DNA of 64,000 nucleotides from Lunularia cruciata (GCA_948567375.1 OX419757.1:53506001-53570000), one strand, 5' to 3'. Counted from the first letter of the stretch, positions 33,201 to 45,283 are shown. Notes: a model not told the origin generated them from the sequence alone. Made by a program: numbers and translations.

Positions 33201-35093
33201 AGGAGGTTCATCTTCTCATTTTCCAACAAGGCTTATGCATTGACCATCTACATGAAGAAGGGTGTAGATTACATGGTGATTTTGGAAGACAAGGAGGCTC
33301 TCAAAGCTTTTGAGGAGCTCAAGCAATCCCTTGTTGTAGCTCCAATTCTTGCTAAACCTGATTGGAGTAAGCCTTTCATCCTCTACACTGATGCTTCTAA
33401 TGTAGCTATAGGATGCACTCTTAGTCAATTAGACCAAGATGGGCATGATCATCCAATAGCTTATGCTAGTAGGCAGATGGTTTCAGCAGAGAAGAACTAC
33501 TCTGTCACAGAGAGAGAAGGGTTGGCAGTGATCTTTGGTCTCAAGAAGTTTAGACACTACTTGATTGGAGGGAAAGCCACAATTGTCACGGATCACAAGG
33601 CTTTGAAGTACATCTTCAACAAGCCTAATGTTGAAGGGAGACTAGCAAGGTGGATGATACTCTTGTCTGAGTATGACTACACAATTGAGGATAGGCCAGG
33701 AAAGAAACATGCAAATGCTGATTTGTTATCTAGAGCCTATGATCATGATGGAGATGAGCCAGTAGATGATTCCTTCCCGGATGAGGAGCTCATGACAATC
33801 TCAGTCACTCAAGAGATTCCAATGGAGTACAAGGAGATTGTGGATTTTGTGACAAGAGGTAACTATCCAGAAGGGATGCATGCTAGGGAGAGGAAGGCCC
33901 TTGCAGCAAGATCTAGACCTTACACAATGGTGGAGGATATTCTTTTTCACCAAGGAGCAGATGGTCTACTTCGAAGAGCAGTGGGTAAGGAAGAGTCTAT
34001 CCTACTCATAAAGGAGTTTCATGAAGGTTTAGTATGTGGAGGACACTTTGCAGGAAAGGTGACTGCTTTCAAGATTCTAGATGCAGGTTACCATTGGAGA
34101 GGGATTTTCAAGGATTGTCTTGATTATTGCAAAACTTGTCATGTTTGTCAAGCTTTTGCTAGAAAGTCTACATCCACTCCACCACTTAGATCAATTCCAT
34201 TGCTAGGACCTTTTGAGAAGTGGGGAATTGATTTTGTAGGACCTCTCAATAGAACCCCAAGGAACAATCGGTACATTGTGGTAGTTACTGATTACCTTAC
34301 CAAGTGGGTTGAGGCTAGACCATTGAGGGACAAGAATGAAGATGAAGTGGGTAGATTTCTTTATGAACGCATTATCACTAGGTTTGGATGCCCTTTGGAG
34401 TTGGTTTCTGATAGAGGAGGAGAGTTTACAGGAAGCATTACTACAGCCATGCTACGACATTTCTCTATCACACATAGAGTAACTACATCCTATAAGCCAA
34501 ATTCCAATGGCTTGGCAGAGAGAACCAATCAGACCTTGTGCATGATGTTGGCCAAAGATGCAGAAATAGAGGGGGCTAAACATCATTGGGACAAGAGGAT
34601 TCATGCAGTTTTGTGGGAGTATAGGACAACCATGAAGACTTCCACTGGATATTCTCCATTCCAATTGGTGTATGGTATTGAGTCTACCTTACCTATTCAC
34701 TTTGATCTTCCTACCTTCCAAAGCATTCATAGGAGATTGAAGAAAGCACAAGGAAGTGATGCAGGGAAGTCAAGGAAGGATCAACTCATGGAGTTGGAAG
34801 AGGCAAGAGCAGTTGCTATGGTTCAAGTGGAGCAAGCCCAAAGGAAACAAAAGGAGAGCTATGACAAGAGGCAAGGCAAGAAGAAGGTGGAGCCTTTCAA
34901 AGAAGGTGATTGGGTAATGTTGTTTGATTCCATTCGATTCAAGAGAGTGCAAAAGAAGTTTTTGCCTAAGTACTTTGGACCTTTCATAGTAGAGAAGGTG
35001 TGGGGCAATTACACCTATGATCTCAAGGAGTTGGGAGGAAGACACTTTGATAGGATTAACCATGATAAGTTGAAGATGTACCATAGAAGGTAG
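30267..35093 (+). CDS. Gypsy B gag-pol polyprotein, intact (1608 aa)
   Basis: One uninterrupted frame from an ATG. Gag has a CCHC knuckle at residues 282-295 (CFGCGGRGHIQRNC). Protease is of the DGGS type (Asp502, ALVDGGSAVNAMSE) with DLLLGRPWL after it. RT motif A is GDGYSGYNQI (Asp829) and the active box FIDDF (Asp893, Asp894). RNase H has YTDAS (Asp1042) and TDHKALKYIF. Integrase has an HHCC finger from His1252 and a complete DDE triad: Asp1322 (IDFVGPL), Asp1382 (SDRGGEF) and Glu1418 (GLAERTN), spaced D-x59-D-x35-E. It ends in a GPF module (YFGPFIVEKV) and no chromodomain is seen. DGGS and GDGYSGY fit the Athila/Tat side of plant gypsy elements. All catalytic residues I can check are present, unlike every other element in the window. 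Confidence 0.95.
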   Translation: MGKLPVFFGKDGEDVEAFVRDFKRACIGNNERRKNEWASLLPDFFEDAALTWYESEYQKRERREGEEESWETLTSALIEKFLPDESYERLMSEVTFLKQGDGEKVRVYVERVEKLESRFRIVLRKGGDDVETTMIGIGAMLTKNFVGGLRPQIRSKVRYEKPSSKVEAIKIAIRMEESLEGDESDLVVKEVVHPPQGYKYGGTSDTLVTRVAPQVVVAPILAPPPKDPLQTITEQLADLKINVVQLWEKREVDQNVGRGPRSYGNYPYRGGQPANNFNDRNCFGCGGRGHIQRNCPNSTYHGGRGYEGANRGKEGGSETQVAPNPNKGKGIASIDVVESKYEKGECSNSKGLNLELLAQEKKRARFAEDVHSSQGFTSSKDTPMSTRSTRTSTPSTTKTPRKKLGMEDFLISKQQWNYNVLEDVGSHKANITVGQLIALNPTLRKELRGGLSSTRSKKKKKAKVPVSMGVVDAKPAPWEACEYASKIDVRVNGHNIKDALVDGGSAVNAMSERLMKKLGMIPSRPSTFVVSMANKQQVRPVGVMDKVVVSVMGVQNLMTFQVLKDSSYDLLLGRPWLRAARTTDRWHKGYLRIGPSNHRVTVPVTNTTNTSHSDTPFSNYWESDSEEGASGVDTSMEEETSTEEDESESDSDVYPLCAMDFAPKPEVLKDPDKSPLTLEEVERRLSTLKYGPNVTKEEKVRFEEIFRKFIHVFAFSYKDLKEVTLEEHKIEVESHARPIRQKQRRISPPISLVVKEEIDKLKEAGFIFEVENSEWVSPIVIVKKKNGKLRVCVDYKKLNAVTKKDYYPLPFIDEILEEVAGHERYSFGDGYSGYNQIKIAPEHQQLTTFTTPWGTYAFKVMPFGLCNAPATFQRFMNKVFEPFIGKFVRDFIDDFCVYGSKEEHFEHLIKVLQRLDEANTSLNPEKCIFGCEEGLLLGHIISKDGIAVDPEKVRKISDLPFPSSLTKLRQFLGMVGYYRRFIFSFSNKAYALTIYMKKGVDYMVILEDKEALKAFEELKQSLVVAPILAKPDWSKPFILYTDASNVAIGCTLSQLDQDGHDHPIAYASRQMVSAEKNYSVTEREGLAVIFGLKKFRHYLIGGKATIVTDHKALKYIFNKPNVEGRLARWMILLSEYDYTIEDRPGKKHANADLLSRAYDHDGDEPVDDSFPDEELMTISVTQEIPMEYKEIVDFVTRGNYPEGMHARERKALAARSRPYTMVEDILFHQGADGLLRRAVGKEESILLIKEFHEGLVCGGHFAGKVTAFKILDAGYHWRGIFKDCLDYCKTCHVCQAFARKSTSTPPLRSIPLLGPFEKWGIDFVGPLNRTPRNNRYIVVVTDYLTKWVEARPLRDKNEDEVGRFLYERIITRFGCPLELVSDRGGEFTGSITTAMLRHFSITHRVTTSYKPNSNGLAERTNQTLCMMLAKDAEIEGAKHHWDKRIHAVLWEYRTTMKTSTGYSPFQLVYGIESTLPIHFDLPTFQSIHRRLKKAQGSDAGKSRKDQLMELEEARAVAMVQVEQAQRKQKESYDKRQGKKKVEPFKEGDWVMLFDSIRFKRVQKKFLPKYFGPFIVEKVWGNYTYDLKELGGRHFDRINHDKLKMYHRR

Positions 35094-35127
35094 AGAGACC
35101 TTCACTTTGAGGACAAAGTGAAAACTT

Positions 35128-35141
35128 AGTCCGGGGGTAAA
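35128..35141 (+). promoter_or_regulatory. Gypsy B polypurine tract
   Basis: AGTCCGGGGGTAAA ends right where TGTAACACCC of the 3' LTR starts; it would prime plus-strand DNA synthesis. Confidence 0.75.
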
Positions 35142-35258
35142 TGTAACACCCATTTGTGCATGTGTGTGGTATTGTGATATTTAGCTTGGTATTACAAGTA
35201 CTTAAGAGATATTATTTATATAGAGATAAAGGATGGTTCTATATTAGTCATGGTTAGC
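35142..35258 (+). repeat. Gypsy B 3' LTR, first 117 bp only
   Basis: Matches the start of the 679-bp solo LTR at 6334 from TGTAACACCCATTTG to CATGGTTAGC, then stops; gypsy A pol sequence follows. U5, R and most of U3 are missing, so this copy could not complete a normal transcription and reverse-transcription cycle. Confidence 0.92.
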
Positions 35259-35259
35259 C

Positions 35260-38200
35260 AAGAGAGATGAGTCCCTAGAGGGGAAGTTTGTTAATGAAGC
35301 AGCCATAGAGCAAGCTTTGGAGGAAGATAAGTCTGTATTCACGGTGTGGATCAAGCCGATTGCACAAGAACAATCTGAGGAGGGCCAAGTGCCGCATCAA
35401 GCAATGGTTGATCAGATAGTTCAGGAATTTGCAGATGTGTTTCCGGACGATCTGCCAAAGGGATTACCCTCCGATCGAGGTATGCCCTTCAAGATCGAGT
35501 TATTGCCAGGGAGTACTCCAGTGAGTAGACCAATCTATCGGCTCTCACCAAAGGAGTTGGAGGAGTTGCAAACAACACTTACAAAGTTGTTGGAGAAGGA
35601 TTTCATACGACATAGTACCTCTCCTTGGGGAGCACCGGTACTATTTGTTCCAAAGAAGGATGGAGGACTTTGTTTCTGTATTGATTATTGTGGACTCAAT
35701 AAGCAAACCGTGAAGAATGCATATCCCTTGCCTCGGATTGATGACCTGCTTGATCAACTAAGTGGAGCACGTTACTTTTCCAAGCTGGATCTTCATAGCG
35801 GCTATTAGCAAATTCCTATTGAAGGAAAGGATGTGCAAAAGACTGCTTTTCGCACAAGGTATGGACATTTTGAGTGGAGAGTTCTACCTTTCGGACTCAC
35901 TAATGCTCCAACAGTCTTCATGGATCAGATGCATCGGGTGTTGGATGGACTATTGGATCAGTCCATGGTGGTGTTCTTAGATGACTTCTTAATCTATAAC
36001 AGGACAGAGGCAGAACACGTGAATCATGTGTGAGAAGTCCTAAGACGACTACAATAGTGGAAATTTTACTGCAAGAAGTCAAAGTGTGCTTTTTGGCAGA
36101 AGGAGGTTTCCTTCTTGGGTCATCAGATCTCATCAGAAGGGATCAAGATGGAAGAAGAGAAGATCAAGGCTATTACTGATTGGCCTACCCCAAAGGATGC
36201 TACAGAAGTATGAGCATTCAATGGATTGGCCAGTTTTTACCGACGGTTCATCCACTATTATGCTCACGTGGCTGCACTATTGACTGACCTCTTGAGAAAG
36301 AACTCAAGCTTCCAATGGACCATCAAGCATGAAGAAGCATTCCAGAAGTTAAAGCATATGGTGTCTTCTAGATCTATTCTTCAACCATATGATCCTCAAC
36401 TACCTTGTGTGGTTGATTTTGATGCTTCTAACTTTGCAATTGGAGTTGTGTTGCAACAAGAATTTCTAGATGGACTACATCTTATTGCCTTTGTGTCTCG
36501 CCGATTGAATACAGCTGAAAGAAATTACTTTGCTCAAGATTGGAAACAACAACTTGCAATGGTATATGCCACCAAGGTATGGAGGCATTATCTCTTGGGG
36601 AAGCAAGTGATCATGCAAACTGATCACAAGCCATTGTTGCAAACCTTACACTTGGAGCACATGAAGAGTCGGCATCATCAATGGGAAGAGCAACTCCAAT
36701 TGTTTGACATCAAACTTGAGTACAAACCAGGTTGGTTCCATGTCATCCCTGATGCTCTATCACGATGACCTGATTTGAAGGATCTTCCTCTCATCACGGC
36801 GGCAATTAAAACGGTGTCCATTGACCCTAAGGTCCATAATGAGTTTCAATCAGCTCTACAACAAGATCCCTTCTTCCAAATGGTACATGGTTGTCTGACA
36901 ACACACGACAAGGAGTACAACACCTTCTCCTTCAAGGAAGGCCTCTTATTCCATGTAGACCAGATCTATGTTCCAGCCAAAGGTGATCTTTGACTTGACA
37001 GCGCCTTCAAGAAGCCCATGATTTACCAATAGCTGGTCACATGGGAGTGGACAAGACCTTGGGCACCGTCCAATGCCAATGGTGGTGGCCCAACATGACA
37101 CAAGATGTTTGAGACCTTGTCCGATCATGTGAGAGTTGCCAACGGAATAAGGCCAGCAACCAGAAGCCGAGTGGACTCCTTCAACCACTCGCCATTCCAT
37201 CTGCTCGTTGGGAGCATGTGAGCTTGGATCTCATCACATCCTTGCCAAGGACAAAACAAGGAAACACCGCAATCGTGATGTTTGTGGATAAGCTTAGTAA
37301 GCAAATCCACTTGGCACCAACCTGTGATACTGTGGATACACCAACCCTAGCGCAAATCTACTTCAACAATGTCTTCAAGCATCATGGGATGCCACATGTA
37401 CTCATCTATGACCGTGATCCTCGATTTACCGGGAAGTTTTGGCAAGCACTCTTCTAGATACTCGGCACCAAGCTTGCTTTGTCCACGGCCTATCATCCTC
37501 AAACTGATGGACAAACCAAATGCGCAAATTGTACATTGGAGGATATGTTGCGGGCCTTTGTCAATGTCCACCATACCAATTGGGACGAATGTCTTGCAGC
37601 TGCAGAATTTGCCTACAACAATTCCAAACAGGCAAGCACCGGATTTTCTCCCTTCTTTCTCAATTTTGGCCAAGATCCGCTTGTTCCAGATTCTCTTCTT
37701 GCTCTCCTTCCATCTCAAGTTCCTCATACTTCCACATTCTTGACCACTATATCCCAATCGCTCCAACAAGCCAAGTCTCACTTCCTTGTTGCTCAGAATC
37801 GCCAAAAACAGTATGCAAACCACCATCGTCGTGATCTCACCTTTGAAGTGAATGATAAAGTCATGCTATCCTCCAGTAACCTCCCTCTTCCACTTGATAC
37901 CCAAGTTTGTAAACTTGCCCCTGACTAGATAGGACCCTTTGATATCACCCACATTGTCTCTCCTGTCGCTTATCGACTTTCCTTACCTTGTCACATGCGT
38001 ATCCATCCTATCTTTCATGTTTCCAAGTTGAAACCCTTTGTTCCTAACCCCTCTTCCTTTTCCTCTTAAGTCCAACCTCCCCCTCTTCCTGTCCCTATCA
38101 ATGATCATGAGGAGTACGAAGTTGATCGTATCCTTGCGCGTCGCCATATCTAACGAGGCCGTCGCCAACATACGGAGTACAAGGTCCTTTGGAAAGGGTA

Positions 38201-38684
38201 TCCCCTTCATGATGCCACCTTGGAACCTCTTTCTCACCTCCAAAATGCACAGACGGCCATCCAGGAATTCGAAGCTTCATTGGCGACAAGGACGTCACCA
38301 ACTAGCGGCGGGGGAATATGTAACAATATGGAGTTTAGCGACAAAGTTAGTTGGGCTCACGAAGTGGCACATAAGACAAATTAGCCTAGAATATTCCGGA
38401 AGTATCTAGGAAGCTTCTTGGGAAGCTTCCTGGTTAGCTTAGCTTGCATGCCAAGTAGGCGGCTTCTAGAAGGAAGCTTCTTGAGAAGCTTCCTAGTTAA
38501 CTTGGCTTGCACTCTAAGAAAGCGGCTTGAGGAAGCTTCTTGAGAAGCTTCTCAAGGGCATTGTATGCTACCTATAAATACCAAAGCCAAAGCTCATGCT
38601 AGGCATTTGGAGTTTTCCCTCATTCAAGTGTCCCAATGTGAGTTTCCATTCTCCTATTTCTCTCCTCAGTTTTGGTCTTTTACA
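35260..38684 (+). mobile_element. Gypsy A copy 2 duplicate (RT to 3' LTR only)
   Basis: Corresponds to 12616-16040. It begins in the spacer before RT and has no gag, protease or 5' LTR. The 3' LTR is 38319-38684, followed by ATGGC (38685-38689). It carries the same stops, frameshift and Lys in the integrase triad as copy 2, so these predate the duplication. Open pieces are 35317-35808 (RT), 36226-36768 (RT end and RNase H), 37218-37457 and 37479-37928 (integrase). Confidence 0.95.
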
Positions 38685-38689
38685 ATGGC

Positions 38690-39690
38690 TGTCCAATCCT
38701 TCTTGCATTTGTCTTCCTTTGCTTAAGACTTTCTGTGAGTTTCTTTACTTAGATGTAAGCTACTTAGTGATGAAATTCCACTACTATGAGGGACACTCCC
38801 ACATGTTCCACTTCTCTCTTAAGCACATCAATCTCTTCTACCTAGGCCATTACTTGTTCCTCAAGCTTAAGTCATTGAGATATTTCTTCCTCCTTGAAGT
38901 CAAACATCTTCTAGCTCAACGACCTTTCCTTTGAAATTTTCTTCTCCAAGGTCACACCTTCTTCCTTGAGCTTGGCTGCCTCTTGTGCAAAGTCACTGCT
39001 TTGCTTACCCAACTCCAAATGTTGGGCACAAACTTCCTTCAATTCATCCTTTGCCTTTATCCTTTCCACATTTACTTCTTGCATGACATGATGGAGGTGC
39101 TTGATGAGGATGGTATAGTCTATAATTTCCCTATAAGATTCCAAATATATGAGGTGGAGTTGCTCCATTAATTCCAATGTTGGGCCAACCTTGAATACTA
39201 CTAGTTGAGAAAGTTGCACAATCACAATTGGCCTAGTTTCCTTCTTCATTGAACTCTCTCCTCTTATTGTTTTGAATGAATTCAAGGGTCTACTCTCCTC
39301 CCTCATGATCTTGACAAAGATGGTCAATTCTTCCTACCCATATACCATTTTTGTCATGGCTGGTACCTTTGTCTTGGATTACTCTTTTTTATCCTTGTTC
39401 CCTTCTTCCCAAAGTCCACCTATGGCCTGATCTCCTTCCTTGTCCTAGCAAGAGCACACATATTTTGCCTTGAGCACCTCTTTAGCATAAATGACTCCAT
39501 CTCCCTTAGGTGGAAACAAAGGGGATTTTTTCATCCTTGAACCCTCTACCATACTCTTCTCTGGGCCAGAAGGCCTGGCTTCTTGATATTTGGCTGCACC
39601 ATTGTGTGACAAGATTACAATTCTCATGAAATTGTTGGCCCAAGTATTGACTCCATGGCAATCTCCTACTACCTTTGCTTCTTGAAGCAT
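38690..39690 (-). pseudogene. Coiled-coil-like sequence, duplicate
   Basis: Duplicate of 16046-17046, with the same open stretches at 39327-38911 and 39690-39445. Here the downstream part is absent, because the duplicated block starts inside gypsy A. Confidence 0.5.
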
Positions 39691-41300
39691 AAGGTGTTGT
39701 AGGCTTCCTTCAACTCCACATACTTCCTTGTGTGAGCAAAATTTTCATCCACCTCTAAGCAATTTTGTACCATGATGCTCATTCCCTAGGTTTGTCAAAA
39801 TTCCCTACAAGGAATAAGGAGAAATTACAACAAGTGGAAGAAGTCCATGCTCAATTTGTGGAGATGCTCCAAGAAGAAGTTGAAGAGAAAGCTACAAATT
39901 GCAAGATCCATGAATTGAGGTTTTAGGTACAGAAGGAAAGGGAGGATATAAGAGGAAGAGAAGATGGACCAGCTTGCTCTTTGGCTTTGAGGTTATGCCA
40001 ATTGAAAGTTCAATGAAGTGAAAAACTCTTCCATATTGAAGATCATTGACTACCGAGAGTGCACTCGAGATGTCCTTCTACAACTAAAAGACAAAGGCTG
40101 TTCTTCTTAGCAAAGTTCAAAGCCCAAGATAGCCAAAGTACTAGAATGAACAATCAAAATAGATTAGTGTACATTCTTTTATCTTTTCTAGCAATTGTAC
40201 ATACATCCTATTAATTATTTGCAAGAACTCCCAAACCATCATTTTAGAAGTGGAAGTTCTTTGTAAGTTTGTAATTTAGGATAAGACCAAAGGCTTTGGT
40301 ATGGTGGTACTTTTGGGTTGAATGTCATTCAGTTATCTTTTTGGCTGCAGAACTCTTTGGTGTGGTAGCTTAGATAGATATTTGTTTCTTGTAATGCATG
40401 CATTGGGGAAGGACTGACACCTTCCTCATACATTTTTCAAAAGCTTAAATAGTTATTTAGAGTAGGATAAGAGAGAAATTAAGACCATAATGAGTGGTGG
40501 TGGAGTAGTTAAGTTTGGCAAGGAATCCACTTAACCATCCTATACTATTCAAGGCAAATTGGAGAAGTACTAGGAAACTATGCATAAGGCCTTGGCCCAA
40601 TAATGAACAAGTCTACTTTTCCATACAACTTTGTATCACAACAAAGTCCAATCTGATCAATCTATATTCACTTAGTGTTCATACCTCTACATTGGCCCTT
40701 GCCAATGTAGAGGTATAAATTTTGCTAAAGGAATGTAGTTGTTGAATCCAAGAGGTAGGGTTAGCAATAGGAGTTTGAATGTGGAGGGTGGCCTGATGAT
40801 TGATTTAATTAGTCCTAAGTGCCATTAGTAACATGGAATTCAAACTCAAGGACATTTGCTTGCCAATTAAGCCCCTTTGGTGGTATGCCTTTGGAGAAGT
40901 GTAGAACATGCTATCAGGTTGGAGGCTTTAGGGCAAAGTGCACCATCAGCTTCAGGGTAATTTTGGTTACAATTTGGTTTGAGAGTGCTTTAGGGTATTT
41001 TCTATAGAGCAATGTAGTGGGTTCCTCTACCCTCATGCTAGGAGTAGTTTCTGCCCAAGTGATTAAACAGAAAATAATTAAAAAAATAGCAACTTTCGAC
41101 ACTTCCCTTCACTTCTACCCAATTTTGACCCATATCCTTGTGGGAGCAACTTTTTCTTACTGTTTTACTATTAGCATGCTAAAATTGTGTTGCTATACTT
41201 CTCTCTTATCAAGTAGTGTCAAAACTTTGTAAAACCAAAATTCACTTGCAATCCTTCCTTTTATAATTTTTGAATAGTTTCTTGTTTCTAAAACCGTTTT
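39691..41300. other. Gene-poor stretch, duplicate, with hairpin
   Basis: Duplicate of 17047-18660; the perfect 16-bp hairpin is at 40681-40716. One substitution (A for T at 40733) lies 17 bp beyond the hairpin and leaves it intact. Confidence 0.45.
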
Positions 41301-41343
41301 GTCTACTCACATAAGCTATTGGATGGTCATGTCTATCTTGGTC

Positions 41344-42794
41344 TAATTTACTAAGAGTTCATCATTTAACTACATTAGAAGAATTGATGTAAATGATGAA
41401 AGGCTTAGTTTAATCAAGGTAAGTAAGCATTAGAGATTTAACAAGGGATTGCTTGAGCTCTTCAAGAGCTTTAAGAGCCTACTTATCCTCCAAAATGACC
41501 GATGTATTCTATGCCTTTCTTTATCTAAATATTAGTACCTTTTTTTGGAAAATGAGACGATGAATCTCTTATACCCAATATATTCAATAGACCCAATCTT
41601 ATTACCCAATCATCCTCAAGAATTAGTGTAACTTTATCAAGCTTGAAGGGAATATAACCTCTAAGATTTCCTCACCTTTTCAAGATCCATTACTATTCCA
41701 TCCTTGGAAATGAAATGCCCTAAAATTTTATCTCCTTCATAACCAAAGATTCACTTCTCTAGGTTTTTATTGATGCATTTGTCTTATCCAAGCATTGCAA
41801 GACCTTGATCAAGTGCTCAACGTGTGTATCCTTGATCCCATTGACAATGAGTCATTTATAAAACCTCTTACAAATTTCCTAATGAAAGGTTCAAACACCT
41901 TACTCATGAACCATTGAAATGTGGCTAGAGCATTATAAAGCACAAAAAACATGAACTTGAAAGCACAAGTACCTCATGATGTGAAGAATGTGGTGAGTTT
42001 TTGATGCTTTGATGCAATATTTTTGTTGGTTATAGTCATTATAATCATCCCTCAAACTATACTTCTCATGACCTACAAGTTCCTCCAAGATTTCAATAAT
42101 GAATGGCAAAGAGTAGTAGCCTTTCTTGCTAACAAGATTGAGCTTCTTGTAATCCACATATACCCAAAGTTTATCTTTCTTCTTCTTCACCATCACAATT
42201 AGAGATACCCATTTTGGATTCTCAACCTCAAAGATAAACCCATCCTTCTTAAGCTTACCAATCTCTTCTTTCACAATCATAGTGGTTAGTGTGCTAATAA
42301 AATATTGCTTTTGGTGGACAAGTCTTGCATGTAACATTTCTATCTTGTGCTTCTCCAAGGTGACTTCCTTGAGATTCTGATACTTGAAAGTAAATACATG
42401 GATGTACTTGCAAAAATTCTTTTCAAATCTTGTATTCTCTTTCTTGTTAACATTTTGATCACTCTTGAAGATAGATAGCTTCTTCTCTATTTCTTCAAGT
42501 CTCAATTTTAATTTTTTAGGATCTTTCGTAACCTCTAGCTTGTGCACAAACCAATAGTATATCAGGGATGTACAATTGATTCAAACTTACATATAGTAGT
42601 ACCTCTCTAACTCAATAGCATTGATTACTGGTAAATATGTCAAGATGAAGACTTATCATGTTAACAAAATGAAACCTGATCATGTGACCTTGATACCCCT
42701 TGTCCTTTTTTTTCTTCACCCACCCTCTACTCTTGATCCTTAAGTTCTTTTCACCTTTCTTGCTTTTCAGAACTGTCAAATCATAGCTTCCCAT
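41344..42794 (-). pseudogene. Old gypsy B-related fragment, duplicate
   Basis: Duplicate of 18700-20150, with the 204-codon open stretch at 42547-41933 spanning the pre-RT spacer and RT start. Confidence 0.85.
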
Positions 42795-42892
42795 CCCCTT
42801 GTAAGTATGACCAACACTTAGAAGCTGTAGCTCTGTAAGTACAAGGAGCTCAGCCCCTCAACAATCTAAAAAGGTCTTGTGAACTAGATTAA

Positions 42893-44257
42893 ATACCAGT
42901 TTGGACTCGGAAAGGCTCCAACTCAAGGAGCAATCAATCATATTTTAGGCAAATGTCAACATTATGCAACTATTGACCCATGCAGTTGAGCACTAAACAG
43001 TAAATACCAGTTTGGACTCAGAAATGCTCCAACTCAAGGAGCAATCAATAATATTTTAGGCAAATGTCACCATTATGCAACTATTGACCCATGCAGTTGA
43101 GCACTAAACATTGATGTGCGTTGGCCCACCTACAGCTTGATGAAGCACTTGCAAACTAGATATTTTAGTGTGAAGCTTGCCAAGTGTTGTTATCCATAGA
43201 ATCTATTAAGGAGAAAGCATTGTTGTTTTGTTGTTGAACCATGGTGACAAAAACCTCAAATTTTCCAACAATTGGCTTCAAAAATTCCAATTGTGGCATG
43301 ACTTCAAAGGCCAAAAATCTTATGGTAAAGGAGATTAGTGCAACTACTGCAATTATGGAGAAGATTCCAAAAATTCAGGCAAAGTTGTCCGACTATGCTC
43401 TTAAGGACATGTATCATATGGACAAAACCAGCTTGTTTTTGTATGGCGCATAATCTTATGACTGCATAGTGCCAAATTGATGGATCTAAGAAGGAAAAAG
43501 TGTGTTTCACTGTTGCATTTGCTGCCATGGTTCTGATAAAATGGAACCTTTTATTATTGGTCATGCTTACAAGACACAATGCTTTAAAAAGCTAAGTGGA
43601 GAGCAACTAGATGTCTATTACTACCATAATAAGAAAGCTTGGATGAGAAGACTACTTTTCCACAAATGGTTGGAAAAAATGGAGAAGTGGATGTGAAGTG
43701 ATGATTGAAAAGTACTTCTCTTCCTAGACAATGCCCCAGCTCATCAAGTAGGTGACCTTGGACTTGCACTTAAACTTATCAAAGTTTACATGCTTCCACC
43801 AAACACAACTTCAAAGATTCAGCTGATCAATGTGTAGATTATTGCCGCCTTCAAGTGTTGGTAACACCATCTCCAACTTCAAGCTGCTATTGACAAGGAT
43901 GAGCATGGTGAATGTGATATATGTAAAGTGGATCAGCTCACTGAAATGTGTTGGCCAAAGGCTGCTTGGAATGATATTTTTGTTGGTACAAGCACTAATT
44001 GCTTCTAGCATACAAGGCTTTTCATGAACACAGAAACAATGTCCAACCTGTATGAAGAAGGCATTGACCAAGGGTTGATTGATGCAATTGGATAGCTTTA
44101 AATCACAGATCCCATGTCAATCTAGGCATTCTTCAACCCAATCGAGGAGACTATAAAGGGTTGCAAAGAACTTTCCGATGAAGACTTATTGGAAATGGCT
44201 ACCTCATATGCCAAAGAGACAAAGGAAGTTGGACCTAAAGCTGAAGTAGATGAATGA
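42893..44257 (+). pseudogene. Pogo/Tigger-like transposase relic, duplicate
   Basis: Duplicate of 20249-21613, including the 110-bp tandem repeat (42890-43110). The first and second catalytic Asp codons are at 43421 and 43727; the third position is again Asn. Confidence 0.87.
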
Positions 44258-45283
44258 TTTTTCTATCCCAATGAAAGATATGCTTTCATCTTTTCATAAT
44301 GCCATAAGTGTCCTTGGTTTTGCAAATGCCGCACACTAGGCAACACAAAAGATTTTATATAGTTTGCAAAAGCAAATAAGGGATTTGGAGGTGAAGTAGT
44401 CTACCAGAAAAATGTTTTCTGTAACCTCTTTAACTTAATAAATAATTGTTTAGCACATTGAATATTAGGTATGAAAAATATTAAGTTAGGGCCTAGGAAC
44501 AAAGGTTGACAAAAAAATCAAATATCAAAAGTTATGAACTTAAGGGGGGATCAATTTAGATAGGTAGTGTTGTACATACTCATCCAAGGAGATCTCTCCC
44601 TCCATGCTTTTGTCCACATCCTAAGCTTCTTCTTCTGAATTGGATTTCCCAATAATAATAGAAGGATGATGTATATGATTGTATATGTGTTTGGTATTAA
44701 TAATATAATTTGTAAACACTATGGTTTAGTGTAATACAATTAGCTAGACATTTTAACTAGAGATGGAAATTGGCTTGGTAATATCTTTAGGGATATTATA
44801 TGTGATGGTCTATGTAGATCAGATAGAGGTGTCACCAAAAGAGTACTTCTTTTAATAGAGCAAATGCCAAAAACACCCTAACAACTTCAAAGAGCAAAAC
44901 AAAACAATTAGTCCTTAAAATAGAATCTTCATCCACTTTTGGGTAAAACTGTATTTCGTTGTGTTTGTATTATCAAGATCTTTCTAATGGTACCTCACTC
45001 ATGCTATTTTGAGCTTCTTACAAAAAGATTCACCAAACCAAATAGGACAAGGATCAACATGTCACCAATCCTTGCAGCTAATCCAAGGATGGAGCTTGCT
45101 GACATATCACCAAAATATGTATTTAATCCAAGGGTGTAGCTCCCTTCTAGAGAATCTTCTTTGGTATATAATAAAAACAATATGCTCCTTTGGTGCATTG
45201 GAGTATTGAAGAATGGAATGTTGTGTTTCTTTTGTGTTTTTTCTCTTGTATTTTTCTTGGGGTTTCTCCTATCCTTGGAACAT
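44258..45283. other. AT-rich stretch, duplicate
   Basis: Duplicate of 21614-22639; possible decayed LTR at its right end, nothing else recognised. Confidence 0.35.

Larger units (their letters stand above)
29211..35259 (+). mobile_element. Gypsy B body without 5' LTR, inserted between the two duplication copies
   Basis: Internal region of an Athila/Tat-like Ty3/gypsy element: leader, small upstream ORFs, a single intact gag-pol, polypurine tract and only the first 117 bp of the 3' LTR. On the left it joins copia RT sequence with no LTR and no target duplication; on the right the LTR joins gypsy A pol sequence at 35259/35260. The left end begins TTGTATCCTACC, which may be the primer site region just inside a lost 5' LTR, but this is uncertain. 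Integrase-mediated insertion would have left full LTRs, so another joining process made this segment. Confidence 0.92.

Noticed and set aside
34700-35093. An envelope-like gene at the gypsy B 3' end
   Set aside because: The polyprotein ends with the GPF module; only about 35 bp separate its stop from the polypurine tract.
29211-35259. Gypsy B as an ordinary insertion into the copia element
   Set aside because: The sequences on its two sides are not neighbours in copia; LTRs are missing and no target duplication is present.
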